DNA from: an uncultured Anaerovibrio sp.
GTDB lineage: Bacteria > Bacillota > Negativicutes > Selenomonadales > Selenomonadaceae
Length of the DNA stretch: 12,526 bases
Assembly: GCA_902785445.1 (NCBI GenBank)
Contig: CACZYN010000034.1
Coordinates: forward strand, 1 to 12,526
Direction of reading: 5' to 3'
The translations under genes and the position numbers were made by a program. Under the pieces are notes generated by a model. It worked only from the letters and a program-made list of their open reading frames with translations. It was not told the origin of the DNA and did no database searches. Below are positions 7,468-12,526 of this stretch, piece by piece; within the stretch, counting starts at the first letter, position 1, and each line of letters begins with the position of its first letter.

Positions 7468-8268
7468 ATGAAAATTGGATTTATCGGTGGCGGAGCAATG
7501 GGAGAATCTATTTTAACAGGTGCTCTGTCCAAAGGATTGGTAGCTTCCAAGGATGTATTTGTCTCGGAGATTCGGGAAGAAAGATGTCAGGAGCTTAAGA
7601 AAACTCATGGCGTTAATGCGGTTACTGATGACGATTTTGTTAAAAATGCCGGATTGGATTCGTTGATTTTGGCTGTAAAGCCACAGGTGGTAACCAAGGT
7701 TATGGCCGCACTGAAGGGCAAGGTTCCGGAAGATGTTTTGATAGCTTCCATCGTGGCTGGTTTGCCTATGAAGACCATCAATGAGTATTTTCCGAAAAAT
7801 CCTATAGTTAGGATTATGCCGAATACTCCTTTGGCCGTTGGGGAAGGTATGTCCTGCTATGCCCGTAATGAAAGAGTATCTGTAAAGGCTGCCAAGAATA
7901 TCAGAGATATTCTTGATTCCTGTGGTCAGGCTGTGGAAGTACCGGAAAGCTTGCTGGATGCCGCAACGGGTCTGTCTGGCAGTGGTCCGGCCTATGGCTT
8001 TTTGATGATTGATGCTCTGGCTGATGGTGGCGTTGCCGCTGGTTTGCCTCGCAAGACAGCTATTCTTTTGGCAGCTCAGACCTTGCTGGGTGCAGCCAAG
8101 ATGGTTTTGGAAACCGGTAAACATCCGGATGTTCTCCGGGATCAGGTTACAAGTCCGGCGGGTACGACTATAGCCGGAATTCGTGTATTGGAGCAACAGG
8201 GTATTCGTGGAGCGCTGATTGATGCGGTTATTGCGGGTACTGAACGCTCTAAGGAATTGGGGAAATAA
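7468..8268 (+). CDS. proC: Pyrroline-5-carboxylate reductase
   Basis: ProC reduces 1-pyrroline-5-carboxylate to L-proline with NAD(P)H, the last step of proline synthesis, in the cytoplasm. The protein (266 residues from this start) has the N-terminal Rossmann motif MKIGFIGGGAMG (residues 1-12), then AVKPQ, SIVAGLP and VRIMPNTPLAVGEG. The family signature LSGSGPAY lies at 169-176, with the C-terminal dimerisation region DQVTSPAGTTIAGI. A GTG at 7459 is in frame and would add MTC, but the ATG at 7468 begins the canonical Rossmann strand directly and has GGTGA upstream, so I prefer it. Its position between sepF and ylmH resembles arrangements where proC joins the division cluster; a functional link is not evident. 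Confidence 0.95.
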   Translation: MKIGFIGGGAMGESILTGALSKGLVASKDVFVSEIREERCQELKKTHGVNAVTDDDFVKNAGLDSLILAVKPQVVTKVMAALKGKVPEDVLIASIVAGLPMKTINEYFPKNPIVRIMPNTPLAVGEGMSCYARNERVSVKAAKNIRDILDSCGQAVEVPESLLDAATGLSGSGPAYGFLMIDALADGGVAAGLPRKTAILLAAQTLLGAAKMVLETGKHPDVLRDQVTSPAGTTIAGIRVLEQQGIRGALIDAVIAGTERSKELGK

Positions 8269-8274
8269 TTTTAC

Positions 8275-9069
8275 ATGGCAAGTTCTGAACAACGGGAAAA
8301 AATAATACGGTTTTATAAAGGAACGGAAGGGGCGGAAACCGCCATTAAACTGGTGGACATGGCCGAACAAGTTCAGCGTACCCAGAAGTTTCGCGTGAGT
8401 GGCTTTCTGGATCCCTATGGCCAGGAAATTGCTGAAACAATAGCAGCAAATTATCCTGGTATCCGGGTGGACTTTGATGGAGGTTATCAGGGGGCGGAAC
8501 GTCAGCGGGCTATGTTTATTGATGAGTCCTTTGGCGGTAACCCCGGCTACGATATAGTAGTCATTAAGGCCAGCTGGAATGGTCAATATGAACATATAGG
8601 TCATCGTGATGTGCTTGGTTCCTTAATGGGACTGGGGATTGAGCGGGACCGAATCGGTGATATCCTCATGGGTGGGGCCACAGCTCGTATTTTGGCTGAT
8701 GATAAGATGGGAGCCTTCCTGCTGGATAATTTAACGCAAATTGGTCATAGCAGTGTGTCCTGCGAGGAAGATGATTTAGCCAATATAACCCCGAAGGAAG
8801 AACGTTGCAAAGAAATAAAGGCCACGGTAGCTTCTCTGCGGGTGGATTCCATTGCTGCCGCGGGATATGGTTCATCCCGCAGTCGGGCAGCCTCAGATAT
8901 CGCGGCTGATAAGTTGAAACTCAACTGGCAGCCAGTGAAGAATGCTTCCCAGCAGGTCAAAGAGGGAGATGTACTTTCCATGCGAGGCCGGGGACGTATT
9001 GAAGTGGTAGAAGTCCGGGGACAAACCAAAAAGGGACGCATTGGCGTATTGTTAAAACGATATCTATAA
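8275..9069 (+). CDS. ylmH: YlmH-family S4-domain RNA-binding protein
   Basis: YlmH is an S4-domain protein of the ylm/sepF cluster; in Bacillus it has been linked to rescue of stalled ribosomal complexes. The 264-residue protein has the family's N-terminal and middle alpha/beta region, including FLDPYGQEIAE, a YDIVVIKASW strand and the motif HRDVLGSLMGLGIERDRIGD. The C-terminal S4 domain runs from about residue 187 to 247 (SLRVDSIAAAGYGSSRSRAA, then KEGDVLSMRGRGRIEV) and ends in the basic KKGRIGVLLKRYL. It starts 6 bases after the proC stop, so it is probably translationally coupled. It is the last gene before a strong terminator. No divIVA gene follows, unlike in many Firmicutes. Confidence 0.93.
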   Translation: MASSEQREKIIRFYKGTEGAETAIKLVDMAEQVQRTQKFRVSGFLDPYGQEIAETIAANYPGIRVDFDGGYQGAERQRAMFIDESFGGNPGYDIVVIKASWNGQYEHIGHRDVLGSLMGLGIERDRIGDILMGGATARILADDKMGAFLLDNLTQIGHSSVSCEEDDLANITPKEERCKEIKATVASLRVDSIAAAGYGSSRSRAASDIAADKLKLNWQPVKNASQQVKEGDVLSMRGRGRIEVVEVRGQTKKGRIGVLLKRYL

Positions 9070-9100
9070 AAAAACCGCCTTCGGGCGGTTTTTAATTTTT
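9070..9100 (+). terminator. Rho-independent terminator after ylmH
   Basis: A 10-bp stem, AAAAACCGCC (9070-9079) paired with GGCGGTTTTT (9084-9093), encloses a TTCG tetraloop. The T-run continues toward 9100. It begins one base after the ylmH stop and closes the long operon. The A-run on the left arm could also let it work on transcripts from the other strand. Confidence 0.95.
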
Positions 9101-9121
9101 GCTAATGAATAAAATCTTTAG

Positions 9122-9150
9122 TTGACAGATTTAATTAATCATGATAATAT
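9122..9150 (+). promoter_or_regulatory. Promoter of the methyltransferase gene
   Basis: A perfect -35 TTGACA is at 9122-9127. The -10 lies in GATAATAT at 9143-9150. GATAAT (15-base spacer, preceded by T) and TAATAT (17-base spacer) are both possible. Transcription would begin around 9155-9158, just before the Fur-box-like palindrome. It sits directly after the terminator of the previous operon, so the methyltransferase has independent control. Confidence 0.65.
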
Positions 9151-9160
9151 TTACCTGCAC

Positions 9161-9181
9161 AAATGAGAATGGTTATCATTT
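9161..9181 (+). promoter_or_regulatory. Fur-box-like operator
   Basis: The core TGAGAATGGTTATCA (9164-9178) differs from the 7-1-7 Fur consensus TGATAATNATTATCA at only two of 14 informative positions. Extending outward, AAATGA (9161-9166) and TCATTT (9176-9181) are perfect inverted repeats. It lies immediately downstream of the -10 and across the likely transcription start, where a repressor would block initiation. The related regulators Zur and PerR use similar sites, so iron control is likely but not proven. Confidence 0.65.
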
Positions 9182-9204
9182 TATTTAGAGTAGGGGGGAT
9201 TATT

Positions 9205-9999
9205 ATGGAACTTGAATTAGGGGATGTTCAGACTACAGCACTTATTCCGCTGGCAATTAAAGCCAGTGAGACTTTGCGGCCTAATGCGCGTATTAAGGAT
9301 GAAAAGGCCGTGGAAATCATCAATGTACTCCATATTGACACAAAACCGTACGACAAATTTTTATCCCATGAGGGGGTAGTGGCAAGGACTATCATGCTGG
9401 ACCGCCAGTTAAAGGAAATAATTGCGAAGGCTCCTGATACTGTGGTAGTGAATATGGGAGCGGGCTTTGATAATCGGTTTTCGCGGGTGGATAATGGCCA
9501 GATTTGGTGGTTTGATTTGGATCTGCCAGATTCCATTGCAGCCAGGAAAAAGGCCTTTTCGGAGCAAGAAAGGGTGACGATGCTGGCCGGTAACGTTTTG
9601 GAGGCTGACTGGTGCCCGGAGGTGCAGAAGGTTCTTGTGGGAAGACAATCCAAGCCAGTATTTATTGCTGAGGGCTTGTTTATGTATTTTACCCTGGAAC
9701 AGATTCGCACCTTGCTGAATGTTTTGAAGGACAACTTTTCCACTGGAATTTTGATTGCCGAGCAAAACAGCAAGCTGATGCAAAAGAATGAGAAGCATCA
9801 TGATACAGTATCAAACACCAAGGCCCATTTTAGGTCCGGTACAGATACAGCTCAGGAAATAGTTGATTTAACTGATGGTATAAGGCTTATTGAGGAACAT
9901 AGCTTTAATGAGGAGATGAAAAAGTATTCCATTCGGGGTAAGCTCTTTGCTTGGCTTTTGCATAATATGAACGACCGCTGGGCAACCTTTGAATGGTAA
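9205..9999 (+). CDS. Class I SAM-dependent methyltransferase, leucine carboxyl methyltransferase-like (LCM family)
   Basis: This 264-residue protein resembles the LCM/PPM-like methyltransferases, often annotated as O-methyltransferases of polyketide metabolism; the substrate is unknown. The SAM-binding motif I is VVVNMGAGFDNRF (80-92). The acidic residue that would contact the ribose is in WWFDLDLPDSIAARKK (101-116). A further family motif, PVFIAEGLFMYF, lies at 151-162. The N-terminal QTTALIPLAIKASET and the conserved RTIMLDRQL are typical. I chose ATG 9205 because it has an AGGGGGG ribosome binding site. The in-frame ATG at 9163 lies inside the Fur-like operator and has none. No membrane segment or signal peptide is seen. 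It has its own promoter and operator. The next genes encode an adaptor and permease with a separate promoter, so a shared pathway (methylation and export) is inference. Confidence 0.85.
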   Translation: MELELGDVQTTALIPLAIKASETLRPNARIKDEKAVEIINVLHIDTKPYDKFLSHEGVVARTIMLDRQLKEIIAKAPDTVVVNMGAGFDNRFSRVDNGQIWWFDLDLPDSIAARKKAFSEQERVTMLAGNVLEADWCPEVQKVLVGRQSKPVFIAEGLFMYFTLEQIRTLLNVLKDNFSTGILIAEQNSKLMQKNEKHHDTVSNTKAHFRSGTDTAQEIVDLTDGIRLIEEHSFNEEMKKYSIRGKLFAWLLHNMNDRWATFEW

Positions 10000-10033
10000 T
10001 ATATAGATGCTGTTGGGCAGTATAAAAAAATAC

Positions 10034-10062
10034 TTGACGGGAAAATATTTTTATCGTATTAT
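10034..10062 (+). promoter_or_regulatory. Strong promoter for the HlyD/ABC-2 leader transcript
   Basis: TTGACG (10034-10039) and TATTAT (10057-10062) are separated by exactly 17 bases, each matching the consensus in five of six positions. Transcription would start near 10069, leaving a leader of about 180 nt before the HlyD-family start codon. An A/T palindrome, AAAATATTTT, falls inside the spacer at about 10042-10051. I see no Fur-box here. Confidence 0.7.
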
Positions 10063-10120
10063 AACCAAGACTTAAATTTAATAACGCGCTGGATGGCGTC
10101 GCCCATTTATGGGAAATTTC

Positions 10121-10199
10121 ACCGGCTGATACATTATCGACAACCGTAGGGACGGAAACTGCGGTTGCTTTGGGATAATGTATTAGTCGGTTTTTGTTT
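10121..10199 (+). terminator. Long terminator-like hairpin with U-tract in the HlyD leader
   Basis: The left arm 10121-10138 (ACCGGCTGATACATTATC) pairs with the right arm 10174-10191 (GATAATGTATTAGTCGGT) over 18 consecutive positions, two of them G-U. Inside, CAACCGTAG (10141-10149) pairs with CTGCGGTTG (10159-10167) with one G-U, leaving a 9-base loop GGACGGAAA. An asymmetric internal loop (GA opposite CTTTGG) lies between the stems. The T-run TTTTTGTTT (10191-10199) follows the outer stem at once. The G-U positions fit an RNA structure rather than a DNA palindrome. The stem is longer than in most intrinsic terminators and sits before its gene, so it is probably regulatory. Confidence 0.65.
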
Positions 10200-10204
10200 G
10201 TCTG

Positions 10205-10234
10205 GTGTCAGTGTACTAAGTGTCAGTGAACTAA
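10205..10234 (+). repeat. Tandem 15-bp direct repeat before the HlyD ribosome binding site
   Basis: GTGTCAGTGTACTAA (10205-10219) is followed without a gap by GTGTCAGTGAACTAA (10220-10234), with one mismatch. It ends 4 bases before the GGAGG ribosome binding site at 10239-10243. Each copy contains GTGTCAG, which could pair with CTGATAC (10126-10132) in the left arm of the upstream hairpin. It could be a binding site for a protein on DNA or RNA; the sequence alone does not decide. Confidence 0.7.
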
Positions 10235-10248
10235 ATGTGGAGGTAATG

Positions 10249-11346
10249 ATGGATAAGCGGAAAAAAGCAAAGAAGTTTGGAATTATTTTTGTGGGCATTA
10301 TGATTTTGGCGGGCTTGCTGCTGATGTATACCGGTAATGATGCCCTGGTATTGGCCACTGAAAAAAAGGAAGGAATCCTCACGGCTGAACAGGTCAAGGT
10401 TTCCTTTGACTCTGTGGGTGGAAGGCTTGTAAAGGAAAATGTTGAGGAAGCCCAGATGGTAAAAAAAGGCGATGTACTCATGGTGTTGGACAGTACCGAT
10501 GTGGATTTAGCCATTGCCAAGCTGGAGGCCCAGATGGCTCAAATGGAAGCCCAGATTAAATCCGCCGGGGGCAGTGCTAATATTTCCATGTCCCGGGTAA
10601 ATACAGACGAGCAGCAGAGTTTTCGGCAGATTGATCAGCAACGGGCTGCGGTGGAGGCCGCAGAGGCTACCTATAACAATAGCTGCCTGGATTATGAGCG
10701 GAAAAAGAACCTGAAGGAATGTGGGGCTATTTCGCAGTCGGAGCTGGATGCCGCCCAGACATCCTTGCAGGTTTCGGCAGCCAACATGGCCCAGCAAAAA
10801 CAGCTTTTAAGTCGTTTGCTGGCCGGTACAACTGATACGGGGAACACAGAGTCCTTGAATTTGCCAACTATTGATTTGCAGCGTCAGAGTGCTGCCAACA
10901 TGCTGAATGATGTGGAGGCATTGGTGCAGCAGTTAAAAAGCATGGAGGTTCAGCTCAAGGAATTAAAGGTAAAGAAAGATCGGCTTACCCTGCGGGCACC
11001 GGAGGATGGCAAAATTGTCAAGATTTTGGCCAAGGAAGGGGAAATGGTAGCAGCTAATAGCCCAGTAATCCTTATGGAAAGCAGCCGTTATTATTTTGAT
11101 ATTTATGTTAGTGAGGAAAATATTGAAAAATATCATGAAGGGGATGAAATTGAGGCAATTTCTGTAGCCGGTCGTAAGAAAGCTACGGGTACTATCCGTC
11201 TGATGACCCAGGCTCCCGGTTTTGCCGACTTGCGTATGACCAGGGAAAAGGGACAGGCAGATTTGACTTCCTTTCAAATGCGGATATATTTGGAGCCAAC
11301 GGAAGGAATTATGCCAGGGATGACGATGGGAGTGAAGCTTAGATGA
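10249..11346 (+). CDS. HlyD-family membrane fusion (periplasmic adaptor) protein
   Basis: This is an adaptor of the HlyD/EmrA/YbhG type, which bridges an inner-membrane exporter to the outer membrane. The protein (365 residues from this start) has a Lys-rich cytoplasmic start and a membrane anchor at about residues 10-27 (FGIIFVGIMILAGLLLMY). The first lipoyl-like half is at about 56-84 (VGGRLVKENVEEAQMVKKGD). A long coiled-coil hairpin rich in Gln/Ala/Glu follows, to about 240. The second lipoyl-like half begins near residue 245 (LTLRAPEDGKIVKILAKEG), and a beta-barrel region ends GIMPGMTMGVKLR. I chose ATG 10249, five bases after GGAGG (10239-10243). The ATG at 10246 is too close to that site, and the upstream in-frame ATG at 10165 lies inside the leader hairpin. 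The stop overlaps the permease start (ATGA), showing coupling. Confidence 0.9.
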   Translation: MDKRKKAKKFGIIFVGIMILAGLLLMYTGNDALVLATEKKEGILTAEQVKVSFDSVGGRLVKENVEEAQMVKKGDVLMVLDSTDVDLAIAKLEAQMAQMEAQIKSAGGSANISMSRVNTDEQQSFRQIDQQRAAVEAAEATYNNSCLDYERKKNLKECGAISQSELDAAQTSLQVSAANMAQQKQLLSRLLAGTTDTGNTESLNLPTIDLQRQSAANMLNDVEALVQQLKSMEVQLKELKVKKDRLTLRAPEDGKIVKILAKEGEMVAANSPVILMESSRYYFDIYVSEENIEKYHEGDEIEAISVAGRKKATGTIRLMTQAPGFADLRMTREKGQADLTSFQMRIYLEPTEGIMPGMTMGVKLR

Positions 11347-12452
11347 AGGCCTTTCGTGACGAATTAAAGACCTTGCTGTCCGGTCAGGGAATGCCCTATG
11401 AGAAGGTTTCCATTATGGTATCTTTGGTAATAACGGTTATTTTTAGCGTCATGCTGGGACTAAACTATGCCAAGGATACTCCAATAATGGTTATAGATTT
11501 GGATAATTCCCATTATAGCCGGGAAATAATCAATGATTTGAATAATTCCCAGTTAATTGCCGTTAAGGCGGTTATCAATACCCCAGTGGAGCCCAATGAG
11601 CTCATGTATCGGGACAAGGCTTATGCGGTGGTGTATTTTCCACAGGGCATGGAGAAAAACCACTATAATGGTGAGGCGGTGGATATTGGTGTATTTTACG
11701 ACAATACCAGCTCATCAGCCCTCAGTGGTGTACGGGAAGCCTTAAATGAAATTGTGGCGGATGTGAATAATCCATCCTTGGGTACCGGAGATACCATACA
11801 GGGAGGTACCAAGCTGGTGTCCCGCAGTTTGTTCAATCCCAGTGATTCCGCCAGCAATGGTGAAGTTATTGGTTTTTTGATTTTCTTTTCCAGTATGTTT
11901 TTTGCCTTTGCCACCTTGGGGATGGTACCCCGGCTGCGGCAGGAAGGGAAAATGGCCCTGCATTTGAAATTAGGTACAGCCTATGATTTGCTGCAGCGAC
12001 TGCTACCCTATTGCGGTTGTTGGCTAATTGCCAACTTCATAGGTCTTGTGGTTCTGCGGTTTTGGGGAGATATTAATTTTTCCGGAAGTATATTATTATA
12101 CTTTTTCGTTCAGGCCATTTATATTATCACCTTGGGGATGATTTCCCTGATAATGGGCTGGGGGGCAGCTAATCCCGGGGCGGCCTCCAGCCGAATGATC
12201 TTGTTTGTGCCAGGGGGCTTTATCTTTGGCGGATACGGCGTGCCCATGACCTTGATGCCAGAGTGGGTGCATTGGTTCAATCAGATTTTCCCGTTGACTT
12301 GGGAATTTAAGTTTATCAGGGATGTGGTATTTCGGGGAGCCGGTTTTTTCGATTGCGCCACCACTATAGGACAGTTTATGATATATATAGCTATAGTGTG
12401 GATTATCTTTGCCCGGAAGTTTGATAAGGAACAAATCGCCCAAAATAATTAG
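11343..12452 (+). CDS. ABC-2-type transporter permease (YbhS/YhhJ-like)
   Basis: This 369-residue integral membrane protein has the layout of ABC-2 exporter permeases (PF12698-like). One membrane helix lies near residues 22-42 (VSIMVSLVITVIFSVMLGL). A large extracytoplasmic domain of about 130 residues follows, starting TPIMVIDLDNSHYSREI and containing AYAVVYFPQGMEKNHYNGEA. Then comes a block of about five helices from residue 176 on (GFLIFFSSMFFAFATLGM; later YFFVQAIYIITLGMISLIMG; final FMIYIAIVWIIFA). The late segment PGGFIFGGYGVPMTLMPEWV...FPLTWEFKFIRDV is the usual C-terminal family signature. Its start overlaps the HlyD stop by four bases. The typical companion ATPase and second permease are not seen. 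The C-terminus (RKFDKEQIAQNN) is short and cytoplasmic, with no fused ATPase domain. The substrate is unknown. Confidence 0.88.
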   Translation: MKAFRDELKTLLSGQGMPYEKVSIMVSLVITVIFSVMLGLNYAKDTPIMVIDLDNSHYSREIINDLNNSQLIAVKAVINTPVEPNELMYRDKAYAVVYFPQGMEKNHYNGEAVDIGVFYDNTSSSALSGVREALNEIVADVNNPSLGTGDTIQGGTKLVSRSLFNPSDSASNGEVIGFLIFFSSMFFAFATLGMVPRLRQEGKMALHLKLGTAYDLLQRLLPYCGCWLIANFIGLVVLRFWGDINFSGSILLYFFVQAIYIITLGMISLIMGWGAANPGAASSRMILFVPGGFIFGGYGVPMTLMPEWVHWFNQIFPLTWEFKFIRDVVFRGAGFFDCATTIGQFMIYIAIVWIIFARKFDKEQIAQNN

Positions 12453-12496
12453 ATAATATGTATTTAATTGGGTATTTGGGAAGGCGGTGATGGGGG

Positions 12497-12526
12497 ATGA
12501 TTATAAATACAGGACAGCGTACAGAT
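12497..12526 (+). CDS. Start of a probable DUF1848 protein, cut by the window end
   Basis: The last ten codons read MIINTGQRTD. This resembles the opening of DUF1848 proteins, which typically begin with MII followed by a small stretch and RTDIPAF. A good ribosome binding site (AAGGCGG, 12481-12487) lies nine bases before the ATG. An alternative ATG at 12490 in another frame is closer to that site, but its reading (MGDDYKYRTAYR) resembles nothing I know. The gap from the permease is 44 bases with no terminator hairpin, so it may be co-transcribed. With only ten residues the assignment is tentative. Confidence 0.5.
   Translation, partial: MIINTGQRTD

Larger units (their letters stand above)
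10069..10248 (+). promoter_or_regulatory. Structured 5' leader of the HlyD/ABC-2 operon, possible attenuator or riboswitch
   Basis: About 180 nt separate the predicted transcription start from the start codon, and the region is rich in complementary segments. ACGC (10084-10087) can pair with GCGT (10096-10099). CCCAT (10102-10106) can pair with ATGGG (10109-10113), or four of these pairs form with a TTTA loop. A long terminator-like hairpin follows at 10121-10191, described separately, and a tandem repeat lies at 10205-10234. This suggests premature termination that is relieved by a signal, or a short stable RNA of about 130 nt. I compared it from memory with common riboswitches (TPP, FMN, cobalamin, fluoride, yybP-ykoY manganese, M-box, c-di-GMP) and found no convincing match. 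The class is therefore unassigned. Confidence 0.5.

Noticed and set aside
7513..8604. A 363-codon open frame on the minus strand across proC and ylmH
   Set aside because: It lies fully antisense to two clearly identified genes, has no recognisable domain or ribosome binding site, and its composition is that of a frame shadow.
9163..9204. Upstream ATG of the methyltransferase, adding 14 residues
   Set aside because: It falls inside the Fur-like operator near the predicted transcription start and lacks a ribosome binding site, while ATG 9205 has AGGGGGG in front.
9228..9801. Overlapping minus-strand frames of 181 and 130 codons opposite the methyltransferase
   Set aside because: The + strand frame has clear SAM-binding motifs and a ribosome binding site; the antisense frames have neither motifs nor start signals.
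10069..10200. Assignment of the leader to a TPP or fluoride riboswitch because of short similar strings (CGTAGGGA; GGATGG and CTGAT)
   Set aside because: The remaining conserved segments of those classes and their order are absent, so the matches look accidental.
10165..10248. Upstream in-frame ATG of the HlyD-family gene, adding 28 residues
   Set aside because: It lies inside the leader hairpin without a ribosome binding site. The extra residues come from the hairpin arm and the tandem repeat, and the normal anchor begins after ATG 10249.
1..12526. tRNA or rRNA genes, CRISPR arrays, insertion sequences, integrase or attachment sites
   Set aside because: I saw no cloverleaf-like sequence, regularly spaced repeats, transposase-like protein, or flanking terminal repeats in the window.

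Overview
The window looks like chromosome from a diderm Firmicute, most likely Negativicutes (Selenomonas/Anaerovibrio/Megamonas-like). This is inferred from three things: a Firmicutes-type ylm/sepF division cluster, Firmicutes-like TTG/GTG starts with strong Shine-Dalgarno sites, and a HlyD-type periplasmic adaptor of the kind usual in bacteria with an outer membrane. All genes I can support are on the + strand.

Bases 1-9100 are a housekeeping block. An unrecognised gene ends at 240. A promoter (TATAAT at 291) then starts what looks like one long operon ending at a UUCG-loop terminator at 9070-9093. Its order is rodZ-like gene, YgiQ-type radical SAM protein, nrdR, TIGR03960-type radical SAM protein, pgeF/ylmD, yggS/ylmE, sepF, proC, ylmH. 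Spacing is tight throughout: 1 base of overlap between the YgiQ-type gene and nrdR, 6 bases between proC and ylmH, and no other gap above about 35 bases. The themes are cell shape and division (RodZ, SepF, YlmH), cell-wall precursor quality (PgeF), PLP and proline metabolism (YggS, ProC) and ribonucleotide reductase control (NrdR). The rodZ-like gene is damaged: its C-terminal domain breaks off in a frameshift, and the end of the domain plus a Ser/Asn/Thr/Lys-rich tail continue in another frame to 1243.

Bases 9100-12526 are a more accessory-looking region. A methyltransferase of the leucine carboxyl methyltransferase (LCM) family has its own promoter, with a good Fur-box-like palindrome just downstream of the -10. 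A second strong promoter at 10034-10062 follows. It drives a leader of about 180 nt with an 18-bp hairpin, a U-tract and a tandem 15-bp repeat next to the ribosome binding site. The leader precedes a HlyD-family adaptor and an ABC-2-type permease whose reading frames overlap by 4 bases. No ABC ATPase gene is visible. The window ends in the first codons of a probable DUF1848 gene.

The best candidates for something new are the leader RNA, the Fur-box methyltransferase beside an ATPase-less exporter, and the rodZ lesion.
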